From the NCBI GenBank assembly GCA_048498035.1, contig JBEHYT010000004.1:62001-126000 (forward strand): a DNA stretch of 64,000 nt, given 5' to 3'. Shown piece by piece: positions 16,903 to 26,651 of the stretch; position 1 is the stretch's first letter; every line of letters starts with the position of its first letter. The DNA comes from CADEDV01 sp048498035. GTDB lineage: Bacteria > Bacteroidota > Bacteroidia > Chitinophagales > Chitinophagaceae. Under the pieces are notes generated by a model. That model was not told the origin of the DNA. It was given only the letters and a program-made list of their open reading frames with translations, and did no database searches. The position numbers and the translations under genes are program-made.

Positions 16903-17991
16903 ATGAAAGGAATTTTCCTGTATGGCGCTTTGCTGGGCATCATCCTGCAAAGCCAAACCGCCTGCAACACGAAACACGAACAAGCAGTTACTGTTGAAAA
17001 GTACGCCGTAACCAGCCCCTGGCAAACCGATACCAGCTTCACCCGCGAATTTGTAGCCCAGGTGCGCTCTATCCGTAATATCGAGGTCCGCTCCCAGGAG
17101 AAAGGTTACCTGCAAAACATTTACGTGGATGAGGGACAATCCGTACACGCCGGTCAATTGCTGTTTCGCATTATGCCAAAGTTGTACGAAGCAGAACTGA
17201 TGAAAGCGGAAGCTGAAGTAAAATCAGCACAAATAGAACAACAAAATGCACAAACACTCGCCGATAAGAATGTGGTTTCTAAAAACGAACAACTGATGGC
17301 CGAAGCCAAATTGGATGAGGCCAAAGCAGAAGCTGCACTGGCCCGGACACATCTCCAGTTTACGGAAATCCGCGCGCCATTCGACGGTACCATCGATCGC
17401 ATTCCGCAAAAGATCGGAAGCCTGATTGATGAAGGTGAGCTGCTGACCAATCTTTCAGACAACAGCCAGGTATATGCATATTTCAATGTGTCTGAACCTG
17501 AATACCTGGCTTATCAAACCGATGTAAAAGATCGGGGCGACCGTAAAGTGGATTTGCTGCTCGCCAACAACACACCGCTTTCTGCAAAAGGTGACGTAGA
17601 GGTAATTGAAAGTGAATTTGACAGTGAAACCGGCAATATCGCTTTCCGTGCGCGTTTCCCCAACCCGGATCACCTGCTGAAAAATGGAGAAACAGGAAAG
17701 GTGCTGATGAAAGTGCCGATAAAAAATGCCTTGCTCATTCCGCAAAAAGCGACTTACGAAGTACAGGATAAAAAATATGTATTTGTTGTAGACAAAAACA
17801 ACACCGTTCATTCACGGGAAATTGAAATTACCGGCGAACTGCCCGATGTGTATGTGGTAAAAAGCGGCCTGGCAGCTACCGACAAAATTCTCCTGGAGGG
17901 CGTACAACGCGTAAAAGAAGACGACCATATCCAGTATAATTATCGCAATCCGGCCGACGCTATTTCCAGCCTGAAACTGAAAGCCGAATAA
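16903..17991 (+). CDS. RND efflux periplasmic adaptor subunit (lipoprotein)
   Basis: A 362-residue membrane fusion protein of the AcrA/MexA type. The N-terminus has a lipobox (LQSQTAC, Cys near residue 22). It then shows the biotinyl-lipoyl half-motif EVRSQEKGYLQNIYVDEGQS, a coiled-coil hairpin (about 105-150, KSAQIEQQNAQTLADKNVVS) and the returning half TEIRAPFDGTIDRIPQKIGS. Beta-barrel and membrane-proximal domains complete it. It links the inner-membrane pump encoded 27 bases downstream with the outer-membrane channel. The substrate cannot be told from sequence; hydrophobe/drug efflux is typical of the family. Confidence 0.92.
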   Translation: MKGIFLYGALLGIILQSQTACNTKHEQAVTVEKYAVTSPWQTDTSFTREFVAQVRSIRNIEVRSQEKGYLQNIYVDEGQSVHAGQLLFRIMPKLYEAELMKAEAEVKSAQIEQQNAQTLADKNVVSKNEQLMAEAKLDEAKAEAALARTHLQFTEIRAPFDGTIDRIPQKIGSLIDEGELLTNLSDNSQVYAYFNVSEPEYLAYQTDVKDRGDRKVDLLLANNTPLSAKGDVEVIESEFDSETGNIAFRARFPNPDHLLKNGETGKVLMKVPIKNALLIPQKATYEVQDKKYVFVVDKNNTVHSREIEITGELPDVYVVKSGLAATDKILLEGVQRVKEDDHIQYNYRNPADAISSLKLKAE

Positions 17992-18018
17992 TCCTTTACC
18001 CAGCAACAGATAATTTCC

Positions 18019-21000
18019 ATGTTCAATAAATTTATTCACAGGCCCGTCCTGTCAATCGTAATATCCCTGATCATTGTTTTCCTGGGGGTACTTTCTTTAT
18101 TGAAATTGCCCGTCACCCAATTTCCGTCCATCTCACCACCCAAAGTGAATGTAACCGCGGAATACCCGGGTGCCAACAATGAGCTCATGATCAAATCCGT
18201 GGTAATACCGCTGGAGCGCGCGCTCAATGGTGTTCCCGGTATGAAATATATGGCCTCCGATGCAGGTAACGATGGTGAAGCAGATATCCAGATCGTATTT
18301 GACCTGGGCACTGATCCCAACCAGGCTTCGCTAAATGTGCAGAACCGCGTGGCATCCGTGGTTAATAAGCTGCCACCCCTGGTGGTGCGGGAAGGTGTAA
18401 AGATCACCCGCGAGGAATCCAACATGCTGATGTATGTAAATCTCTTCAGCACCGATCCCAAAGCCGATCAAAAATTCCTGTTCAATTTTGCCGACATCAA
18501 CCTGCTGTCGGAACTTAAACGTGTAGATGGTGTTGGCTTCGCCGATATTCTTGGTAACCGTGAATATGCCATGCGGGTATGGTTGAAGCCAGACCGGATG
18601 CTGGCCTATAAAATTTCTGCTGATGAAGTGATGAAGGCCCTGGATGAACAAAGCCTCGAAGCCTCTCCGGGAAAAACAGGCGAAAGCTCCGGCAAACGAT
18701 CGCAATCATTTGAATACATCCTCAAATATCCCGGCCGCTTCACCACCAAAGAAGAATATGGAAATATTATCCTGAAATCAACACCTGATGGGCAGCAGGT
18801 ACGACTGAAAGACGTAGCAGATGTTGAATTTGGCAGCACCATGTATGATATTTATTCCAACATCAATGGCCGTCCTTCCGCCGCCATCGTTCTGAAGCAA
18901 TCGTATGGAAGTAATGCCAGCCAGGTAATTGAAGATGTAAAGGCTAAACTGAAAGAGATCAAAGCCACCTCTTTTCCCAAAGGGATGGACTATGAGATCA
19001 GTTATGATGTGTCGAAATTCCTGGACGCCTCCATTGAAAAAGTTGTACATACACTGGTAGAAGCGTTCTTGCTGGTGGGGCTCGTAGTATTCCTGTTCTT
19101 GGGAGATTGGCGGTCTACTCTTATTCCAGCCATCGCCGTCCCGGTTTCATTGATCGGGACATTCCTGTTCATGCAGTATTTTGGAATTACCCTCAACCTG
19201 ATCACCCTCTTTGCGCTGGTACTGGCAATTGGTATCGTAGTGGATAATGCCATCGTGGTAATTGAAGCCGTACACGCAAAAATGGAAACAAAAGGTCTTT
19301 CACCGGTACAGGCAACAGAAGAAGCTATGCACGAGATCAGCGGCGCCATTATCGCTATCACATTTGTTATGGCGGCTGTATTTATACCGGTGGCGTTTAT
19401 GTCCGGTCCCGTGGGAATTTTCTACCGCCAGTTTTCCATCACCATGGCCACCTCCATCATTCTCTCGGGAGTGGTAGCGCTTACGCTTACTCCGGCGCTT
19501 TGCGCCATGATGTTGAAGAATACCCACGGACAGGCGCGCAAAAAAACCTTGCTGCAGCGGATGCTGGACGGCTTTAATAATAGCTTTAACCGCCTGAATG
19601 GCCGCTACCAGCGCACATTAAGCAAAATTGTGAGCAGGAGATTGCTAACGCTTTTGATACTGGTTGGTTTTTGCGCGGGTATCTGGTTTCTTAATAATAG
19701 CCTGCCCTCCGGTTTTATTCCCAATGAAGACCAGGGTATGTTTTATGCAGTGATCCAGACGCCACCCGGATCTTCACTGGAACGTACCAATGAAATTGCC
19801 GAACGACTGCAAAAGATTGCGGAAACGCTGGATGATGTGCAGTCCGTATCCTCGCTGGCTGGTTACGAAATCTTGAGTGAAGGAACCGGATCCAACTCCG
19901 GAACCTGCCTCATCAATTTGAAAACCTGGAGCCAGCGCAAACATTCGGTACAACAGATCATCGATGAACTGGAAGAAAAGTCAAAAGATATCACAGGCGC
20001 CACTATTGAATTTTTTGAACCACCAGCCGTTCCTGGCTACGGCGCCGCAGGTGGCTTTGAATTACGGTTGCTGGATAAAGCCGGCTCGGGCGACTATAAG
20101 AAAATGGAAACGGTGAACGACGAATTTGTAAAGGAGTTAAATAAAAGGCCTGAACTTTCTTCCGTATTTAGTTTTTACAGCGCCAGTTTCCCGCAGTATA
20201 TGTTGCGAATTGACAATGACATTGCGCAGCAAAAAGGCGTTACAATCGATAATGCTATGAATACGCTTTCAACACTAGTGGGAAGCAACTATGAAATCAG
20301 CTTTATTGAATTCGGCCGACAGTACAAAGTGATCGTTCAGGCTTCGCCGGAATACAGGGCATTGCCGGAAGATATTTTAAAATTATACGTGAAAAATGAT
20401 CGGGATGAAATGGTGCCCTTCTCGGCATTTATGCGAATGGAGAAAGTATATGGCCTTTCGGAGATCACGCGACATAATATGTACAATTCTTCAGAGATCA
20501 GCGGCGCAGCCGCCCCGGGATACAGCAGCGGACAGGCCATCAAAGCCATCAATGAAGTAGCGGCTAAATCATTGCCTCGTGGTTTTGGTATCGACTGGGC
20601 AGGTATATCCAAAGATGAAGTGGGCCGTGGCAACGAAGCTGTTTTTATTTTCCTGATCTGCCTTGGATTTGTCTACCTCATCCTGGCTGCACAATACGAA
20701 AGTTTTCTGCTTCCATTTTCAGTGATCCTGTCATTGGTGGCGGGTATTTTTGGCGCTTTCCTCCTGTTAAAACTGCTGGGCCTCGAAAATAATATTTATG
20801 CCCAGGTGGCCATCGTAATGTTGATCGGGTTGCTGGGAAAAAATGCCGTACTGATCGTTGAGTTTGCAACGCAGAAACATCGTGCCGGTTATTCCGTGCT
20901 GAATGCAGCTATTGAAGGTGCAACCGTGCGTTTTCGCCCCATCCTCATGACTTCCTTTGCGTTTATCGCCGGTCTTATCCCTCTGGTTATTGCCAATGGA

Positions 21001-21186
21001 CCTGGCAAGATCGGTAACCGGACTATCGGCAGCGCTGCCGCCGGTGGTATGTTGCTGGGAACAATATTAGGCGTACTGATCATTCCCGGCCTCTACTACC
21101 TGTTTGCTAAAATATCCGAGAAAAATATTCTTGTTAAAGACGAAGAAGAAAATCCGCTCACCGAAGAAATTGATCACAATGTATAA
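18019..21186 (+). CDS. RND efflux transporter permease (HAE1/AcrB type)
   Basis: A 1055-residue inner-membrane proton/drug antiporter of usual length. It starts MFNKFIHRPVLSIVISLIIV, the conserved first helix, followed by LPVTQFPSISPPKVNVTAEY. Twelve membrane segments flank two large periplasmic loops. TM4 carries the proton-relay pair in LALVLAIGIVVDNAIVVIEA (Asp-Asp equivalent GIVVDNAI), and TM10 carries the Lys-containing GLLGKNAVLIVEFA. The acidic C-terminus overlaps the channel gene by 8 bases. With the adaptor and channel it forms a tripartite pump. Confidence 0.95.
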   Translation: MFNKFIHRPVLSIVISLIIVFLGVLSLLKLPVTQFPSISPPKVNVTAEYPGANNELMIKSVVIPLERALNGVPGMKYMASDAGNDGEADIQIVFDLGTDPNQASLNVQNRVASVVNKLPPLVVREGVKITREESNMLMYVNLFSTDPKADQKFLFNFADINLLSELKRVDGVGFADILGNREYAMRVWLKPDRMLAYKISADEVMKALDEQSLEASPGKTGESSGKRSQSFEYILKYPGRFTTKEEYGNIILKSTPDGQQVRLKDVADVEFGSTMYDIYSNINGRPSAAIVLKQSYGSNASQVIEDVKAKLKEIKATSFPKGMDYEISYDVSKFLDASIEKVVHTLVEAFLLVGLVVFLFLGDWRSTLIPAIAVPVSLIGTFLFMQYFGITLNLITLFALVLAIGIVVDNAIVVIEAVHAKMETKGLSPVQATEEAMHEISGAIIAITFVMAAVFIPVAFMSGPVGIFYRQFSITMATSIILSGVVALTLTPALCAMMLKNTHGQARKKTLLQRMLDGFNNSFNRLNGRYQRTLSKIVSRRLLTLLILVGFCAGIWFLNNSLPSGFIPNEDQGMFYAVIQTPPGSSLERTNEIAERLQKIAETLDDVQSVSSLAGYEILSEGTGSNSGTCLINLKTWSQRKHSVQQIIDELEEKSKDITGATIEFFEPPAVPGYGAAGGFELRLLDKAGSGDYKKMETVNDEFVKELNKRPELSSVFSFYSASFPQYMLRIDNDIAQQKGVTIDNAMNTLSTLVGSNYEISFIEFGRQYKVIVQASPEYRALPEDILKLYVKNDRDEMVPFSAFMRMEKVYGLSEITRHNMYNSSEISGAAAPGYSSGQAIKAINEVAAKSLPRGFGIDWAGISKDEVGRGNEAVFIFLICLGFVYLILAAQYESFLLPFSVILSLVAGIFGAFLLLKLLGLENNIYAQVAIVMLIGLLGKNAVLIVEFATQKHRAGYSVLNAAIEGATVRFRPILMTSFAFIAGLIPLVIANGPGKIGNRTIGSAAAGGMLLGTILGVLIIPGLYYLFAKISEKNILVKDEEENPLTEEIDHNV

Positions 21187-22612
21187 AATGCGTTTATATC
21201 CCGTTTTTATTGTACTGGCTGCTATGCTGATAGCCGGATGTCACGTTCCGGCCATTACCGAATCTGGAAAACCGCTAATGATACCGGCTACGTTTAGCAG
21301 CACCAATACAGATACAACCACATCCGCAAAATTTCCCTGGAAAACATTTTTCCCGGATCCGCAACTACAGGCGCTGATTGATACAGCATTGACCCGTAAC
21401 CAGGAATTACAGATAGCCTTGCAGGAAATTGAAATCGCGAAAAACGATATCCGTGCCCGTAAAGGCGAGCTATTACCCGGTGTATCGCTCGGCGGAGGAA
21501 TTGGCGTTGATAAACCCGGCAGGTATACCAGCGAAGGCGCGGGTGATGCCACCACGGAAATAAAGCCGGGAAAAAAAATGCCTGATCCATTGATGGATTA
21601 CCGTATCGCGGCAATGGCATCGTGGGAAGTGGATATCTGGAATAAATTGCACAATGCAAAAAAGGCAGCAGTCTTACGCTATCTCGCCACCAACGAGGGA
21701 CGAAACTTTATCCGTACAAGTCTTATTGCTGAGATCGCTTCCTCTTATTACGAATTGCAGGCGCTGGATAAAGAACTTGCTATCGTAAAACAAAACATCG
21801 GAATTCAAAAAGACGCCCTTGAAATCGTTCGCGTGCAGAAAGAAGCCGCACGGGCTACAGAACTGGGTGTGAAAAAATTTGAAGCAGATGTACTGAAATC
21901 GCAAAGCCTGGAGTTCGACATACTGCAACAGATCCGCGAAACGGAAAATCGTATCAATCTTTTAGTAGGACGTTATCCGCAGTCTATTCAGCGAAGCAAT
22001 ACAAATTTTCTGGAAAATAATCCGCCAATCGTCTCGGAAGGTATTCCTTCCCAGTTATTGTCCAACCGTCCAGATATCCGCCAGGCAGAATTGGAGTTGC
22101 AGGCAGCCAAACTCGATGTGAAAGTGGCGAGGGCAGCCTTTTTACCGTCGCTGGATATTTCCGCGGCTATCGGTTTCCAGGCGTTTAATCCCACTTACCT
22201 GGTAAAATTCCCGGAATCGCTTTTGTATAACCTCGCCGGTGATATTGCAGGCCCACTAATTAACCGCAATGCGATCAAAGCTGAATTTGCCAACGCCAAT
22301 GCGCGGCAGTTACAGGCCTTGTACAGTTATGATAAAACGGTATTGAATGCTTACCTGGAAGTTAACACGCAGCTTTCTGCTATCAGTAATCTTTCCAATA
22401 GCTATATGCTAAAACAACAGCAGGTAGATACGCTTACCAAATCGATCGATATTGTAAACGACCTCTTCAAATCAGCGCGTGCCGATTATTTTGAAGTACT
22501 AATGACCCAGCGCGACGCACTGGAAGCTCAACTGGAACTGGTTGAAGCAAAGAAAGACCAGTTTAATGCAGCTGTAGAAGTGTACCGGGCACTGGGTGGT
22601 GGATGGAATTAA
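21179..22612 (+). CDS. Outer-membrane efflux channel lipoprotein (TolC/NodT type)
   Basis: A 477-residue protein. ATG 21179 is chosen because it gives a lipoprotein signal peptide (FIVLAAMLIAGC, Cys about residue 21) and overlaps the pump gene by 8 bases. Two outer-membrane-efflux repeats are visible, with LSNRPDIRQAELELQAAKLD as the hallmark of the second. Long helical stretches would form the periplasmic tunnel. SARADYFEVLMTQRDALEAQ near the C-terminus is the conserved final motif. It is the last gene of the efflux operon and is followed by a terminator at 22629. Confidence 0.93.
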   Translation: MYKMRLYPVFIVLAAMLIAGCHVPAITESGKPLMIPATFSSTNTDTTTSAKFPWKTFFPDPQLQALIDTALTRNQELQIALQEIEIAKNDIRARKGELLPGVSLGGGIGVDKPGRYTSEGAGDATTEIKPGKKMPDPLMDYRIAAMASWEVDIWNKLHNAKKAAVLRYLATNEGRNFIRTSLIAEIASSYYELQALDKELAIVKQNIGIQKDALEIVRVQKEAARATELGVKKFEADVLKSQSLEFDILQQIRETENRINLLVGRYPQSIQRSNTNFLENNPPIVSEGIPSQLLSNRPDIRQAELELQAAKLDVKVARAAFLPSLDISAAIGFQAFNPTYLVKFPESLLYNLAGDIAGPLINRNAIKAEFANANARQLQALYSYDKTVLNAYLEVNTQLSAISNLSNSYMLKQQQVDTLTKSIDIVNDLFKSARADYFEVLMTQRDALEAQLELVEAKKDQFNAAVEVYRALGGGWN

Positions 22613-22628
22613 GAGGATACTGGGCAAT

Positions 22629-22661
22629 GGGCAGGCGGACGATATCCGTTTGCCCTTTTTT
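22629..22661 (+). terminator. Intrinsic terminator of the efflux operon
   Basis: An 11-bp stem (GGGCAGGCGGA, loop CGATA, TCCGTTTGCCC, with two G-U pairs) is followed by six T. It starts 17 bases after the channel gene stop and lies between convergent genes. Confidence 0.85.
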
Positions 22662-22688
22662 ATTAACTGACTAGTCGGTTTGGAACTT

Positions 22689-23618
22689 CTATTTGCCTTC
22701 CAGCCAGTTGATCACCATTTTCGGATCAGCAATACTCCAGGAATGAGGATGCCGCTGGTGTCCCGGTTCCCGAAACCCTTTCCCCTCCGTGGTGACCAAC
22801 ACCGCTTCTTCATTTCCCAGAAGTTGCAATTCGTTCACCAGCCCGGCAGCCTCATATGCATTCATATAACTATAATCAAAATGCCGCTCTTTCAGCCACC
22901 ACTGGATATCAGGCTCTGTAATCAGCATCAGTTTTGTATGCAACAGCGTCTTTACTGCCCGTTGCGTAGTATCGGAAAAAGAATAGGGAGATTGCTCGTA
23001 ATAAGTTGACCGTGCTTCTTCCGGTTCACCGCCCATTTCGGCAACAATCCGGTTTAGCATATAACCCACTTCACCATCGCGCATACCAGGATTTAGTCGC
23101 GCTACCCGTTTGGCCCCATTGTAAAATCGCTCCCAATCTAACGGGGGATCCACGGCAAAAACCGCAGCCGGCACAGGGAAGTCAGGATGCATAGCCGCCA
23201 TTTCCGCATACTTCACCACGCAGGTGCCGCCAATGGAAAGTCCGCCGAGATAAATCGGCCTGCCTGTTATATGATATTTCTCCTCTACCAGCCGGATTAG
23301 ATCGCGGAGTGCATATTGGGAACTGCTATCACTGCCAAAGTAGAGCCGGCCGGTTTTTAAAACCGGGATTATTGTCAGCATATTCTGCGACACAGCATAG
23401 GCCGGTAATTTTGTTTCCTGCAATAAGCCTTCCGGCGAAGCGCCAAACCCATCCATTAGTATCAGTAAGGCTTTTGGATTATTTCCAGTCGGTACCATGG
23501 CAATAAACCGGTTGGCAGTGCTGTCAGTTGAAGAAAGATATACTTTCTCCGTTCGCTGCGCGAATGCGGAAATAGCAAACAAACCGGATGCAAGCGTCAG
23601 CCAGATGGAATTGCGCAT
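22689..23618 (-). CDS. Secreted alpha/beta hydrolase
   Basis: A 309-residue protein with a signal peptide (SIWLTLASGLFAISAFAQ). The alpha/beta-hydrolase fold is supported by the nucleophile elbow GGLSIGG (Ser near residue 148), the preceding LLILMDGFGASPEGLLQET loop and a late His in QRHPHSWSIADPKMVINWL. Aspartate of the triad may be in LITEPDIQWW. It should act in the periplasm or outside the cell. The substrate is unknown. It lies 26 bases downstream of a Crp-type regulator on the same strand and may be controlled by it. Confidence 0.75.
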   Translation of the reverse strand: MRNSIWLTLASGLFAISAFAQRTEKVYLSSTDSTANRFIAMVPTGNNPKALLILMDGFGASPEGLLQETKLPAYAVSQNMLTIIPVLKTGRLYFGSDSSSQYALRDLIRLVEEKYHITGRPIYLGGLSIGGTCVVKYAEMAAMHPDFPVPAAVFAVDPPLDWERFYNGAKRVARLNPGMRDGEVGYMLNRIVAEMGGEPEEARSTYYEQSPYSFSDTTQRAVKTLLHTKLMLITEPDIQWWLKERHFDYSYMNAYEAAGLVNELQLLGNEEAVLVTTEGKGFREPGHQRHPHSWSIADPKMVINWLEGK

Positions 23619-23644
23619 AAGAAAGAAATTGATATATCGTAAAG

Positions 23645-24235
23645 CTATATCAATTTTTTACCCCGGATACGGCTGAGTGTTTCAAGGGACATATTCAGGT
23701 ATGAAGCGATATATTTCAGGGGAATACGGTTCAGCAGGCTGGGTTGCAACTCAATAAAACGCTGGTAACGCTTCGTTGCCGAAGAAATTCGCGCCAGGTA
23801 GGCGCGCTGTTCCGCCCCGCGGTAATTTTCTTCCAGCAAAATACGTCCGATCTTATTGGCCACCGGGTAATGTTCAAACATATACTCGATGTGTTCGTAA
23901 TCAATGCCGCAAAGTTCCGTGGTCTCCAGCGCCTGCAGGTATTCAATACTGGGTAATTCAAGCCCAAGCGTTCGTCCGGGCGCTACGAGTTCATTTTCTT
24001 CGTTGATCCAGGTGGTGATCTGGCGATTTCCCTCCATTACATAACTGCGGACCACGCCTTTTTTTATGAGATAGATACATCGCTGGCGGCTTCCCGGTTT
24101 AAAGAGCAGGCCGCCCCGGCGGATAGTGAGACCAAAGCTTCGTTCTGCAACAAACCGTTGTTCCTCTTCCCGCATCGGTTGTATCATCATAAAAAAATGG
24201 CATAGTGCAGGATCATTGTTTTTTTTCCTGTACAT
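23645..24235 (-). CDS. Crp/Fnr-family transcriptional regulator
   Basis: A 196-residue protein. The cyclic-nucleotide-binding-like beta roll spans about residues 25-125 (PGSRQRCIYLIKKGVVRSYV, WINEENELVAPGR). The C-terminal helix-turn-helix reads RIPLKYIASYLNMSLETLSR, with E and SR of the recognition helix as in FNR-type proteins. No cysteine cluster for an iron-sulfur centre is seen, so the ligand is unknown. It resembles the Crp gene at 57560 closely (IPLKYIAS and ETLSR in both). It precedes the hydrolase gene. An alternative start at 24190 would remove 15 residues. Confidence 0.85.
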   Translation of the reverse strand: MYRKKNNDPALCHFFMMIQPMREEEQRFVAERSFGLTIRRGGLLFKPGSRQRCIYLIKKGVVRSYVMEGNRQITTWINEENELVAPGRTLGLELPSIEYLQALETTELCGIDYEHIEYMFEHYPVANKIGRILLEENYRGAEQRAYLARISSATKRYQRFIELQPSLLNRIPLKYIASYLNMSLETLSRIRGKKLI

Positions 24236-24314
24236 ACTAAACTAAGGTGGATGAAAAAAGATGGCGCTACAAGATAAGTATTCGGTCCGGTATATAACGG
24301 CCTCAAATACTGTG

Positions 24315-25025
24315 CTAATCTGCATCGCGGCTTTTTAACATCCATCGTACCCTTGCAGTATCTGCCAGGAGCGTAATAAATACAATACCGGCAGGTGCCA
24401 GGAAGGAATGGAATCCCCACCGCTGGTAACAAAGACCACCCACAAGCGCGCCAGACATAAAGAAAATGATAATAACAAGATATAATCGAATACGCGGCTT
24501 CAATTTTAGCCGCTCACTACTTTCTCCTCTCGTAAAGTCAGCAAGCGCAATACCCAGGTCGGTAAACGTACCTGTGAGATGCGTAGTACGAACTACCGAT
24601 CCGGATATCATCGTTACGAGTGAATTTTGCATACCCATCACAAGTAGTAATGCTCCGGCTACCAGGTGGGGAAACAACGCAGCCCGTTGACCCGCAATTC
24701 CAATGGCGAGTAACACCAGCAATTCAAGCAATAGCGGTATGAGATAGGAAAATCGGCGGTTACGCCCAACCACACCAACCAGCATACTCGCCAGGAAGGA
24801 ACCGAGCAAAAACAACAGCATCCAAAGACCAATTACTTTTACGGTCGCCCAGTTTCGTGCCGCCACCTGTTCTGCAAAAACGGCGGCATGTCCCGTTACA
24901 TTAGTTGTTAGCACCGCTAAACCAAGGAAGCCGGCGGCATTTACAAAACCTGCCGTCATCCCCAGCAAAAGCGCAAGCTTGCTGTTTTGTCGAAACGTTC
25001 TCGATGGACCTGTGTGGTATAACAT
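24315..25025 (-). CDS. YoaK family (DUF1275) membrane protein
   Basis: A 236-residue integral membrane protein with about six hydrophobic segments. Hallmarks are GMTAGFVNAAGFLGLAVLTT near the start, NVTGHAAVFAEQVA after it, and GMQNSLVTMISGSVVRTTHL with TGTFTDLGIALADF in the middle. This is the DUF1275/YoaK signature. Function of the family is unsettled. It lies 11 bases downstream of the VOC gene and is probably co-transcribed with it. Confidence 0.88.
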   Translation of the reverse strand: MLYHTGPSRTFRQNSKLALLLGMTAGFVNAAGFLGLAVLTTNVTGHAAVFAEQVAARNWATVKVIGLWMLLFLLGSFLASMLVGVVGRNRRFSYLIPLLLELLVLLAIGIAGQRAALFPHLVAGALLLVMGMQNSLVTMISGSVVRTTHLTGTFTDLGIALADFTRGESSERLKLKPRIRLYLVIIIFFMSGALVGGLCYQRWGFHSFLAPAGIVFITLLADTARVRWMLKSRDAD

Positions 25026-25036
25026 AGTAAAAGTGC

Positions 25037-25438
25037 TCAGTCTGCCTGGAACAGGCCGTTAAAAAATACAATACGCCAGCCATCGGGATCCTCATAGCTT
25101 TCACTTTTGCCTTCCCAATACGGATTTTCCGGTGCGACAGGCATTAATCCATTTTTTTTCATATTCCGATTCGCCGCTTCAAATTCATCTTCCTCCCCAA
25201 AATAAAAAACCAGCAAATGTTCAGCAGTAGGCGGTGGGATAGGATTATTGCCGGAATGCTGGGTGAATTCAAGGTGATGGGTGGCACCCGGCAGGCCAAT
25301 CATTACACCGTCATAGCCATTGTGGTTCACAAATTTCCCAATAACGGGAAGGCCTAAAATACCATTGTAAAACCGTACCAGTGCGCCTAATTGACGGGTG
25401 GGCCTGGCCATGCGGTATTGAACTGCATTCATACCCAT
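25037..25438 (-). CDS. VOC (glyoxalase/bleomycin-resistance) superfamily protein
   Basis: A 133-residue protein from ATG 25438; a longer reading from 25495 adds a basic leader that does not fit the fold. The two beta-alpha-beta-beta-beta modules are visible: RQLGALVRFYNGILGLPVIG with HHLEFTQH, and HLLVFYFGEEDEFEAANRNM with YEDPDGWRIVFFN. Candidate metal ligands are the His in ATHHLEF and the late Asp/Glu. The specific reaction is unknown. The gene precedes the YoaK-like gene. Confidence 0.8.
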   Translation of the reverse strand: MGMNAVQYRMARPTRQLGALVRFYNGILGLPVIGKFVNHNGYDGVMIGLPGATHHLEFTQHSGNNPIPPPTAEHLLVFYFGEEDEFEAANRNMKKNGLMPVAPENPYWEGKSESYEDPDGWRIVFFNGLFQAD

Positions 25439-25554
25439 TGTTTTGCGCAATTTACCAATGTTTTCGAACCTGATTAAAATCATATCTCCGGCCATCCGGG
25501 GTCATAGTCCGGGTTTTTGACCGCAACTAATTTTATAGCTGTTAAATAGCTCGT

Positions 25555-26388
25555 ATGAAGAATATAGTGGCCCCTACCAATTTTTCAAATGCTTCCGCCA
25601 ACGCTGTGCGCTATGCAGCACAACTTGCCGCATCCATCAATGCAAATCTGCACATCCTTCATTTCTACCAACTGCCGCTTATGATTGGAGATGCAGGTAT
25701 GCCAGCCGAGTCCGTTTCGATGCTGGCCGATGACGCTGCGGAAGAAATGCAAACACTTGAAAACACTATCCGCAAAGAAACACAGGGGCGGGTGCGCATA
25801 TATACCCATGTTGAAGACGGCTATTTAGGTCCAAAGCTGGAAGAATATTGCGAAACCCTGCAACCATTTGCAGTAGTAATGGGCCCCGAAGAATCAGACG
25901 CCATTAGCGCAGTACTTACGGGCGCCAAAACATTTCATGCAGCGCGCCACCTCCACTGGCCCGTTGTCGTAGTCCCCGCCAACACATCATTTCAGCCTGT
26001 TCGTAAAATTGCATTGGCCAGTGATTTCAGGAAGGTTCCTGAAACACTTCCTGCCGGTTTGATTGAAGCGCTGGTTTCCACACTCAAGGCAGAACTCCAT
26101 ATTATTTATGCAAGCGACGACAGCCTTGCCGGGTTTGACCCCGAAACAACCCTGCAATCTGCGTGGATGGAAGAAATATTGGGACATCAACACCCGGCAT
26201 ATCATTTTTTGTATGGAAAAAATATAGAAGAAACTATTACGGATTTTGCCCAAAAACAGGGTATCGACCTGCTGATTATCGTTCCAAAAAAACATGGCAT
26301 CCTGCACGCACTGTTTGGTCATAATCATTCCAAAGCCTTCCTGCTTCAAAGCCGGGTACCCGTTGTTACGTTACATGCGGAGGCCTGA
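25555..26388 (+). CDS. Universal stress protein (two tandem Usp domains)
   Basis: A 277-residue protein of two UspA-like domains, about 1-145 and 150-277. The first shows IVAPTNFSNASANAVRYAAQ and HFYQLPL; the second shows IALASDFRKVPE and GIDLLIIVPKKHGILHALFG, where the ATP-binding loop would be. Bacteroidetes commonly carry such tandem Usp proteins near redox and respiratory genes, as here. No signal peptide. It has a short AT-rich leader shared with the divergent VOC gene. Confidence 0.88.
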   Translation: MKNIVAPTNFSNASANAVRYAAQLAASINANLHILHFYQLPLMIGDAGMPAESVSMLADDAAEEMQTLENTIRKETQGRVRIYTHVEDGYLGPKLEEYCETLQPFAVVMGPEESDAISAVLTGAKTFHAARHLHWPVVVVPANTSFQPVRKIALASDFRKVPETLPAGLIEALVSTLKAELHIIYASDDSLAGFDPETTLQSAWMEEILGHQHPAYHFLYGKNIEETITDFAQKQGIDLLIIVPKKHGILHALFGHNHSKAFLLQSRVPVVTLHAEA

Positions 26389-26427
26389 AACGAAGTTCTT
26401 TCATGTTGTTGGTTTTGTACTGTTCCA

Positions 26428-26451
26428 AACCCGCTGAACGGCGGGTTTTTT
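26428..26451 (+). terminator. Intrinsic terminator after the universal stress gene
   Basis: A 7-bp stem (AACCCGC, loop TGAACG, GCGGGTT) followed by a T-run, 40 bases after the stop codon. Confidence 0.85.
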
Positions 26452-26586
26452 AGTGCAAATGACAATTTGTAGTGAGCTGATTCCTAAAATTTTATATCTC
26501 TTTCCTTTTATCGTAAACGCTTTTCCCGATTGCGGCTGACCCCCTCGGCAGCGGCAACTAATTTGCGCCCGGTTTGAAAAAAACAT

Positions 26587-26614
26587 ACGGGCTGTTCCCG
26601 TTTTTCCCAACGGG
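26587..26614 (+). promoter_or_regulatory. Two mutually exclusive short hairpins in the receptor leader
   Basis: ACGGG (26587-26591) can pair with CCCGT (26597-26601), which is followed by TTTT. The same CCCGT can instead pair with ACGGG at 26610-26614. This terminator/antiterminator arrangement lies about 40 bases before the receptor ATG. Stems are only 5 bp, so attenuation is speculative. Confidence 0.25.
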
Positions 26615-26651
26615 TTTTGGGAATACGCCCACCAAGTCTATTTATACCGTT

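Noticed and set aside
25493..25535. TGA-N6-TCA box before the universal stress gene
   Set aside because: Only one half-site (TCA at 25502) falls at the expected distance from a -7-like TAATTTTA; the other half is absent.
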